Positions 55,757 through 62,470 of a stretch of DNA of 64,000 nt are shown in pieces. Source of the stretch: Macrosoma leucophasiata (Eukaryota; Arthropoda; Insecta; Lepidoptera; Hedylidae); contig JAWQUS010000026.1 in assembly GCA_036365455.1 (NCBI GenBank), positions 14,092,001 through 14,156,000 on the forward strand, read 5' to 3'. Each line of letters begins with the position of its first letter. The first letter of the stretch is position 1. The notes beneath the pieces were generated by a model that saw only the letters and a program-made list of their open reading frames with translations, did not search any database and had not been told where the DNA came from. The translations under genes were made by a program, and so were the position numbers.

Positions 55757-55782
55757 TATAGTAGTAGTAGTAGTAGTAGTAC
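55757..55782. repeat. (TAG)n microsatellite
   Basis: Seven TAG units. Confidence 0.9.
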
Positions 55783-55849
55783 TCTTTATTGTACACCAAA
55801 AGTAACAATCAACAAAGAAAATAGTATGGATATGCACAATATATTTTTT

Positions 55850-55988
55850 TAATGTTTTTATTCTACCACTTTGGCGGCATACCAATAGTTTTTGCGCTAA
55901 ACAGCGGACGGACGGACGGACGGACAGACAGACAAACGGACATGGCGAAACTATAAGGGTTCCTCGGTTACTACGGAACCCTAAAAAC
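55850..55988 (+). repeat. Dispersed repeat, copy C, 5'-truncated, with (GGAC)n
   Basis: Matches 55075-55228, with an expanded CGGACGGACGGACGGAC tract at about 55906-55925 and the same CTACGGAACCCTAAA end. Confidence 0.75.
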
Positions 55989-56302
55989 AGATTGTTTTTG
56001 GGCTCCTTTTGGGTCCCTTTTTGTCCCTTTTTTTTGGAAAAATTCAGTCTCTTTTCCTTTTTTTGTAAAAGCGACTGTGCTAAAAGCCCTGAGACATCAA
56101 TCAGTGACGTGTATTTACACGTGCACCTGTGTGCGTAGCACGTACAAAATACCAACCGTCGCCCAGAAGAGGTTGGTGATACGGGGAAATCGGGCGGGAC
56201 GTCGAAGTGTCCATTCTATATTATACACTAGTATTATTACATATTCTCTGGCCAGGGTCTGTACATGATAGTACAATATAATATATTCACCATTGTGTGC
56301 CC

Positions 56303-56756
56303 AATTTGAGCGTGGAGATTACGAAAGTATGGATATTCTTGGAGACAGTGGTTATCCATGTCGGTCATATTTCTTCACCCCACTTATCCACCCACGGACA
56401 CCTGCTGAGGAAGCATACAATCGGAGCCAAATAAGCACCAGAAATTCCAAAGAGAGGCTTTTTGGGGTCTTAAAAAGGAGATTTCCTTGCCTACAAAACG
56501 GGATGGGCCTTCACATTAAAAACATCCCTCCAATAATTGTGGCATGTGCGGTTTTACACAACATTGCTCTCGCTCGACAAGACCCATTATTGGTAGAAGA
56601 TATGTCAACCTAACACCTATTATTGATGAAGAGCCTACCGTACAACCTGTTGGCCAAGAGTCAAACCAAAATTTTGTGACCAGGACCACGTTAATAAATG
56701 GTAAACAATTGCAACAATTATACATGGCATGGACCTCACCTATCCAGCAAAAATAA
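56303..56756 (+). pseudogene. PIF/Harbinger (HARBI1-like) transposase, C-terminal part
   Basis: Starts abruptly at FERGDYESMDILGDSGYPCR and continues FFTPLIHPRTPAEEAYNRSQ, STRNSKERLFGVLKRRFPCL and PPIIVACAVLHNIALARQDP. The block ERLFGVLKRRFPCL holds the last acidic residue of the DDE nuclease and is diagnostic of HARBI1 relatives. A frameshift near 56600 moves the last residues (EEPTVQPVGQESNQNFVTR) to another frame. The N-terminal domain and the first two Asp residues are missing. Confidence 0.82.
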
Positions 56757-57357
56757 AGAAACAATAATTATTTTTGCCGATTGCCACTAAAAAATTCCAT
56801 CGATATAGAAAGATTTAAAGAAAATATTTTGTGTGATTGACATTAACAGTGCATCTACGTATAAAGAACTAACTAATAAACTAATCTATAGGGACTAACT
56901 TATTGTTTGCATTTCTAATGTGTTTATTTTTCTTGTTTTACCTATGTGCATGTACCTAATCACAATTGTCTTTGTGTCTCTTTGTCCAGAATAATCTTGG
57001 GGAAATTTTGTGCCAGGTCCTTCTTTCCCACTGGGCACAATGGGCACGTGCCCAGGGCCCCGCGATCGATTGGGGCCCCCTACTCGATTACCAAACTACA
57101 GATAACATATGACCAAATAGCTAATCTACTCTCGCCCGAAAATCAGGCTTACCGATTGCAACATGATTAATAAATTTCATGTATAAAAATTGTATAAAAT
57201 ACCTATATATTTAAAATTTACTGTGTTAAAAATATCATCGGTGAATTATTTTTATTTTGTGTCTTGTCTCTGAAAAGTGACGCCACTCACAACTTACCAT
57301 AGTAAGTCGCGTCATTCGAATACAGCCAAAAAGTGAAGTCGAAGCTCGTTGTATATA
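56757..57357. other. Non-coding flank with a nested palindromic GC patch
   Basis: CTGGGCAC/GTGCCCAG and GGGCACGTGCCC (57031-57055), then GGGCCCC/GGGGCCC around CGATCG (57055-57078), in otherwise AT-rich sequence. No gene. Confidence 0.5.
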
Positions 57358-57718
57358 TATAAGACTGTTTTACTACATGAAAGAAATAAACCTTGTGTTG
57401 CTGTAAAGAAGATTTATTGTTAGTTTTTTTTATACAGAGACTATTTTATTTAGGTAATATAAAACAATATGAACTCAAACCTGTAAAGAAGAAACGACAA
57501 TGAAAGTTTATTCTTTCACTTTTAAAACATAAAATAATATAATATTAAAATTTTCATTGATTATCCAATTGTCAATCAACTCGTATTTAAATCTGTCATC
57601 TGACATTCTGAATTCGTTTCTTCTTTAAAATCAGACAATTAAAAAGTTAAAAACTATAACCAAACTTCATGGTAAGTAAACACACAGAGTGCGAAGAAAG
57701 AAATAGTATTTCTTTACA
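57358..57718 (-). repeat. 3' LTR of the complete Gypsy element
   Basis: Plus strand TATAAGACTG ... TTTCTTTACA. Identical to 62030-62390 except at 57408. The minus-strand polypurine tract adjoins it. Confidence 0.95.
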
Positions 57719-57735
57719 TCTCCCCCCATGGGGAA
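57719..57735 (-). other. Polypurine tract of the complete Gypsy element
   Basis: Minus strand CCATGGGGGGAGA directly before the LTR start TGTAAAGAAATAC. Confidence 0.8.
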
Positions 57736-57755
57736 GAAAATTCACCCGTGAATTT

Positions 57756-60700
57756 TCACTCCAGTTCTCCATTTGATACTTGCACATTCTCATCCTCTGT
57801 TATCTGTACTGGAATTAGTTTTGTGATATGAAAAAGATTTGACTCTGTTTTTCTATGTCCTGTATCTATCTTGTAAATTGTATTAGATTTCTTTTTAATT
57901 ATTTTATATGGTCCAATTCTCAATTCATCTAGCTTTTTCCTATTTAGTTTATTCCCATTTTCTATATATACTAGATCTCCCACACTGAATTCTCTTTGTT
58001 TTCTATTCCTATCATACCTCATTTTGTTATAGTAATGTGATTTCAAGGTATTATTAAGCGCTGTTTTCTTATCTCCGATCCAGTCACTATTTATACCTCC
58101 TTGTTGTAGTTCTTTTGGTAAAACTTTAACATCTGTTCCGTATAGCAAATAACATGGTGCATAGCCAGTTACTGAGTGGTTAGTCTGATTGTATTTTTCT
58201 ACACATTCATGTGCTATTGTAGTCCACGCTCTGTTTTCTCCATCTTCATTGATTTTGCATCTAATTTTGTTAACTATCGTTTGATTCAACCTTTCATTTA
58301 GGCCATTAGAAAACGGTGCATTCACTGCTGTAAAAATTATTGTTATTTGTTTGTCAGTAAGGAATTTCTTGAATTCTTTAGAGTTTATTCCAGGATACTG
58401 GTCGGTAAGGAGCATCCCAATCTCTTCGGTTTCAGCGACCTTATTTATTAGCTTTATAAAGTCATGTGCACCCTGGGTTTTTGATGTTATAATAAATGCA
58501 TATCTAGTGAAGTGGTCCACTAAAAGATGTATGTATTTCTTGGTTGATCTAGAACCACCAAAACCTCCAATTGTGTCTATTGATACTATTTCAAAGGGTC
58601 TTGTCGCTGGGCCTAAATATGACATTAATCCGTATTTGTGTTGTCCTCTTGTTTTGTTTTTTATGCAAATTTCACAATTCCTACAAACATTTTTAATATT
58701 TTTCGTTAAATTTTTTGTTGCGTACAGTGAACTAATAGTCGTTAGCATTTGTCCCACTCCAATGTGACATAGATCTTCATGTATTCGCTTTATAAATTTA
58801 ATACTGAATTCTTCTGTTATTATTACTTTCTCTTTGTTCCTAATTCTTTTGAAGTATAAATTGTGTTTTTTGATTATTTTATTATTGTTTCTCTGTATTT
58901 CTTTATTTTGATTCTGATCTATTACAATATCTTCTAATGTAATTAAGTTCACAACTTTCAGTTGTTCTTCTAGATTATCCTCTGGTTCTAATACAGGATT
59001 CCGACTTAAACAGTCCGCTTCTAAATTATCTTTTCCAGGGGAATATTTGATTTTAAAATCATATTGTGAAAGGTAATAAGTCAAATCACCTAGTTCTTCG
59101 TCTGTTCTAGCTTTTAAGTTCATGTTTTCTAATGGTTTATGGTCTGTGTAGACTGTAAACGATTTACCTATCAGCCAGTACTGCCAATATCTTAGTGCTT
59201 CTTTAATAGCTAAGCATTCTAAATATATTGCCTTTTTCTTCTTTTGCGCTCCATTCAGTTTTTTTGAAAAATAGGCTACTGGTTTTTCTTTACCATCTAG
59301 TTGTACTTGTTTTAAAATTGCTCCAACACCCAGCAGAGAACCATCAGTATAAATATTTATTGGTAGATTTTGATCATAAATTTCTAGTATTGGCTGTGAA
59401 CACAAGAGACTCTTTATTTTTTCAAACGCATTTTGACATTCTTCAGACCAAACAAACTTTTGATTTTTTCTTAGCAAATTATGTAATGGGTCAAGAATTA
59501 TTGCGCTCCTTGGTATATATTTATGGTAAAAGTTTACTTTTCCCAAAAATTGTCGAATATTCTTCTGTGTTTTTGGTACTGGAAATTCTTTTATCGAAAT
59601 GAGATTGTCCTTCAGTGGTTGGATAGAATTATATTGAATGATATGTCCCAGGTATTTTACCGAATCTGATGCAAATGTACATTTTATAAATTTTAGTCGA
59701 AATCCTTCTGTTTGAATTGCTTCTAGTAACTGTTTCAAGTGACTTATGTGTTCATCAAATGAGTTTGAAAATATCAGGATGTCATCTATATAATTGACAG
59801 CAAAATCGGTGAGTTTATATTTTCTAAGTATGTTACACAATATTCTTTGAAATATTGCTGGAGCAGTCTTCAAACCAAATGGTAGGCAAGTCCATTGAAA
59901 GTGTCCCTCTTGAGTTACAAACCCTGTCTTCTTCCTGTCCTCTACTCGTAGAGGTATAGACCAAAAAGCTGAATTAACGTCTAAGCTTGTAAAAAAATTG
60001 CAATTTCTTGTTTTTGTCATTAAATCGTCAATTAATGGGAAGGGTTGAGCCTGAGGAACTACAATTTTATTTAAATCCCTGAAGTCTATACAGAGCCTTG
60101 ATTTTTTATTTTCTTCCTTTTTAAATGTCAAAGTTACTGGTGCTGCGAATGGACTATAAGATTCTTCTATAAGCGCATTATCCAATAATTCGGCTATTTG
60201 TTCTGCTATCTCTTTTTTGTCTTCTATAGTGCATCTGTATGGCCTCTTGCTGCAGTATTTATCCATTAATAAATCTATTCTTGCTTCATATCCTTTAACC
60301 TTTCCCACGTCATACTTGTTTTTGGCAAAAACTGATTGATATTGTTGTATTAGCTTATTTATTTCTTCCCTTTTATCATCATCTAAATGACCAACCTTTA
60401 TTTCAAATTCCTCCTCTTTGATATGTTCATTAAAATTAATTTTGTTTTCGTTTTCATATTTATTACCTTCATTTTCACCTTCGTCTATCTTTTTCTCCAT
60501 TTTTTTACTATTCTTTTCATGTAAGTATTGTTTCTGAGTTATTTTTAACTCCTCATTTTGTACTAGCTTGTATTTCTTTATCATATCTAATCCTATTAAG
60601 AAATCATATCTGAATTTGTGTTCGTCAATGATGTACACATCGACATTTTCTTCTATTTCAAAAATTTTTATTTTTAAATTTGTCAAACCACTTGTTTTTT

Positions 60701-60890
60701 GGACACCATTAATTGTTACTATATTTTCTTCATTCGAGTTATGTCCTTTTGTATTTAGTTTTAGTAATTTGGAATTAATTAGAGATACATTTGAACCTGA
60801 ATCGTATACTCCATAAATTTCTAATTTATTATTTAACAGTAGTTTGATCTTAATTAATGGTGTCACTACTAGTTTTTTGTTCTGTTTCAT
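57756..60890 (-). CDS. pol: Gypsy Pol: protease, RT, RNase H, integrase (intact)
   Basis: An uninterrupted 1,044-residue frame. Domains in order: aspartic protease YDSGSNVSLI (Asp30); RT with LCIDFRDLNKIV, LPFGLKTAPAIFQ and catalytic YIDD (367-370); RNase H with IYTDGSLLGVGAIL (about 515) and YTDHKPLENM; integrase zinc module (His703, His708, Cys735, Cys738) and core Asp771 (SIDTIGGF), Asp829 (LLTDQYPG), Glu865 (GLNERLNQT), spacing DD35E. The C-terminus has a GPYKII-type module (ELRIGPYKIIKKKS) usual in Gypsy integrases. The ATG at 60890 lies inside the end of gag, overlapping by 41 bases in the +1 frame, so Pol is made by frameshifting or reinitiation. No chromodomain seen. It converts the element RNA to DNA and inserts it. 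Confidence 0.93.
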   Translation of the reverse strand: MKQNKKLVVTPLIKIKLLLNNKLEIYGVYDSGSNVSLINSKLLKLNTKGHNSNEENIVTINGVQKTSGLTNLKIKIFEIEENVDVYIIDEHKFRYDFLIGLDMIKKYKLVQNEELKITQKQYLHEKNSKKMEKKIDEGENEGNKYENENKINFNEHIKEEEFEIKVGHLDDDKREEINKLIQQYQSVFAKNKYDVGKVKGYEARIDLLMDKYCSKRPYRCTIEDKKEIAEQIAELLDNALIEESYSPFAAPVTLTFKKEENKKSRLCIDFRDLNKIVVPQAQPFPLIDDLMTKTRNCNFFTSLDVNSAFWSIPLRVEDRKKTGFVTQEGHFQWTCLPFGLKTAPAIFQRILCNILRKYKLTDFAVNYIDDILIFSNSFDEHISHLKQLLEAIQTEGFRLKFIKCTFASDSVKYLGHIIQYNSIQPLKDNLISIKEFPVPKTQKNIRQFLGKVNFYHKYIPRSAIILDPLHNLLRKNQKFVWSEECQNAFEKIKSLLCSQPILEIYDQNLPINIYTDGSLLGVGAILKQVQLDGKEKPVAYFSKKLNGAQKKKKAIYLECLAIKEALRYWQYWLIGKSFTVYTDHKPLENMNLKARTDEELGDLTYYLSQYDFKIKYSPGKDNLEADCLSRNPVLEPEDNLEEQLKVVNLITLEDIVIDQNQNKEIQRNNNKIIKKHNLYFKRIRNKEKVIITEEFSIKFIKRIHEDLCHIGVGQMLTTISSLYATKNLTKNIKNVCRNCEICIKNKTRGQHKYGLMSYLGPATRPFEIVSIDTIGGFGGSRSTKKYIHLLVDHFTRYAFIITSKTQGAHDFIKLINKVAETEEIGMLLTDQYPGINSKEFKKFLTDKQITIIFTAVNAPFSNGLNERLNQTIVNKIRCKINEDGENRAWTTIAHECVEKYNQTNHSVTGYAPCYLLYGTDVKVLPKELQQGGINSDWIGDKKTALNNTLKSHYYNKMRYDRNRKQREFSVGDLVYIENGNKLNRKKLDELRIGPYKIIKKKSNTIYKIDTGHRKTESNLFHITKLIPVQITEDENVQVSNGELE

Positions 60891-62004
60891 TTAACTCTGC
60901 TTCAATCACTGAATTATTTACATGTTTAATATATCTTTTATTTAATTTATCATCTTCTCCAACTCTAAACCAGCATGTAGCTTCGGAATGATAGCGAACC
61001 CCTTTATTTAATTTTACGCATATTTTGCAAGGATAACGTCCTTCATTTGTAATATTTATCCTTTGATTTTCATACTTTCTGTACGTTCCATTTCTATTTT
61101 TATTTACCAAATGTTCATACTTTCTCACCTCATTGAATAAACATACTATATCGTTCATTGCTTCTCTATTTATCTTCTCTAATACAAAACCTGGCAAACC
61201 TACCGCTATCAGATCCACCAGTGTACCTGTATCAATTGAATTTCTCATGTCCAATAAAAGTTTTTCCTTTTTAATGGCATAGTCCACTAATGAACCATCC
61301 TTATATTTAAATAACAATGCATAGGTCACTTGGTTCCAGTTTTGGTTTGCAAATGACTCACACAATTTTTCTTTCCAAACTATCCACTCTGAGTTGAGTG
61401 TTAATTTTATAATCATTGAGCTGTACCAATCAACACAACTTTTATCCATAAATAGTCGGAGAATCTCAATTTTTTGTTCATCTTTCATAATACCGAAGCG
61501 AGAACATTCTCTCTCAAAAATGTCAATCCATTGCCTTGCATTCGAGTTTTTGCTCGTAAATTTCTCAATCACAAACTTCTCTGCGACATATTTCAGATTC
61601 GGTTTTTTTAAATCATGTGTATTTTCTATTAACTTTGTAAACATTTCTTCCAATGAATTCGAATCTCTAATTTGTTCTTCAGATGCTCGGTTATGTTCAA
61701 TTTCCTCCAGATATTGTTCTCCAAATTGTAAGTTACCATCAGCATCTATGTAAATTTCTCGTAATTTATCTGTCATAGTTATCCAAACTCTTCGTGTCTG
61801 ATGTCTTTTCTTTAAACTATTTTTTACTTTGTTGTACACGGCTGTCTCAATTAATTCTTCGTGAAATCCAACAGACTGTAATTCCTCTGGTATAGCAAAT
61901 TTTTTTTCATCTTTAGTTGTGATTGAGGTTACACAACAAATATTAGATTTTCCATCATTCGCCGGTAAAATCGTGAATTCAAAACGTAACTGCTCCATTT
62001 GCAT
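60850..62004 (-). CDS. gag: Gypsy Gag (intact)
   Basis: A 384-residue frame starting MQMEQLRFEFTILPANDG only 25 bases after the 5' LTR. The middle holds a capsid-like helical domain (NARQWIDIFERECSRFGI, MDKSCVDWYSSMI, WIVWKEKLCESFANQNW, LPGFVLEKINREAM). Near the C-terminus is an atypical zinc-binding motif, CKICVKLNKGVRYHSEATCW, with Cys-x2-Cys, a longer spacer, then His-x4-Cys. Gag would assemble the particle and hold the RNA. The second Met (codon 3) is an alternative start. The stop lies 41 bases into pol. Confidence 0.9.
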   Translation of the reverse strand: MQMEQLRFEFTILPANDGKSNICCVTSITTKDEKKFAIPEELQSVGFHEELIETAVYNKVKNSLKKRHQTRRVWITMTDKLREIYIDADGNLQFGEQYLEEIEHNRASEEQIRDSNSLEEMFTKLIENTHDLKKPNLKYVAEKFVIEKFTSKNSNARQWIDIFERECSRFGIMKDEQKIEILRLFMDKSCVDWYSSMIIKLTLNSEWIVWKEKLCESFANQNWNQVTYALLFKYKDGSLVDYAIKKEKLLLDMRNSIDTGTLVDLIAVGLPGFVLEKINREAMNDIVCLFNEVRKYEHLVNKNRNGTYRKYENQRINITNEGRYPCKICVKLNKGVRYHSEATCWFRVGEDDKLNKRYIKHVNNSVIEAELNETEQKTSSDTIN

Positions 62005-62019
62005 CTTTTTATAAACAAA

Positions 62020-62029
62020 ATTGTCGTTT
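62020..62029 (-). promoter_or_regulatory. Candidate self-priming primer-binding site
   Basis: The first ten internal bases on the minus strand, AAACGACAAT, directly after the 5' LTR. They are exactly complementary to ATTGTCGTTT in the LTR (62173 down to 62164). No TGG-type tRNA site is present. The match begins at the proposed transcript start. Confidence 0.6.
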
Positions 62030-62390
62030 TATAAGACTGTTTTACTACATGAAAGAAATAAACCTTGTGTTGCTGTAAAAAAGATTTATTGTTAGTTTTT
62101 TTTATACAGAGACTATTTTATTTAGGTAATATAAAACAATATGAACTCAAACCTGTAAAGAAGAAACGACAATGAAAGTTTATTCTTTCACTTTTAAAAC
62201 ATAAAATAATATAATATTAAAATTTTCATTGATTATCCAATTGTCAATCAACTCGTATTTAAATCTGTCATCTGACATTCTGAATTCGTTTCTTCTTTAA
62301 AATCAGACAATTAAAAAGTTAAAAACTATAACCAAACTTCATGGTAAGTAAACACACAGAGTGCGAAGAAAGAAATAGTATTTCTTTACA
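62030..62390 (-). repeat. 5' LTR of the complete Gypsy element
   Basis: Sense-strand order: TGTAAAGAAATAC start, a TTTTAAAA box about 26-33 bases upstream of a TCATTG initiator with A at 62173, AATAAA at 62090-62085 about 83 bases further, and the LTR end CAGTCTTATA at 62030. This gives a plausible U3-R-U5 layout. Confidence 0.93.
62164..62196 (-). promoter_or_regulatory. Candidate core promoter and 5' end of the Gypsy RNA
   Basis: Minus strand TTTTAAAAGTGAAAG, then AATAAACTTTCATTGTCG. TCATTG is close to the arthropod initiator TCAKTY. Starting at its A, the RNA would begin ATTGTCGTTT, the exact complement of the candidate primer site at 62020-62029. Confidence 0.5.
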
Positions 62391-62470
62391 TATATTATTA
62401 AAATAAATATTTGAAACACTTATATATTTACAGTCTTCGAGATTTTACCTTCGACAGCGTCAATCAGGTT
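62391..62470. other. Short unassigned spacer between Gypsy and RTE elements
   Basis: Contains TACAGTCTTCGAGATTTTAC and CTTCG, shared with 52794-52818. The same short sequence flanks unrelated elements. Confidence 0.5.

Larger units (their letters stand above)
54194..56091. mobile_element. hAT-like DNA element with CAGGGCTTTTAG ends and AGACAT duplication
   Basis: CAGGGCTTTTAG at 54194-54205 and its exact reverse complement at 56080-56091 are flanked by AGACAT on both sides (54188-54193 and 56092-56097). Next to both ends lie GTCCCTT-type repeats. The interior holds no transposase that I recognise and is swollen by the nested repeats at 54627-55228 and 55850-55988. CAGGG ends suggest hAT, but that superfamily usually makes 8-bp duplications, so the class is uncertain. 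Confidence 0.65.
57358..62390 (-). mobile_element. Structurally complete Gypsy LTR retrotransposon, probably recent
   Basis: Two 361-base LTRs differing at one base (G at 57408, A at 62080) enclose a polypurine tract, an open gag (384 codons) and an open pol (1,044 codons) with all catalytic sites. TATA lies directly outside both ends (57354-57357 and 62391-62394), fitting a 4-bp duplication, though the AT-rich flank makes this weak. No env. The internal region starts immediately with AAACGACAAT in place of a tRNA-type primer site. Confidence 0.93.
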
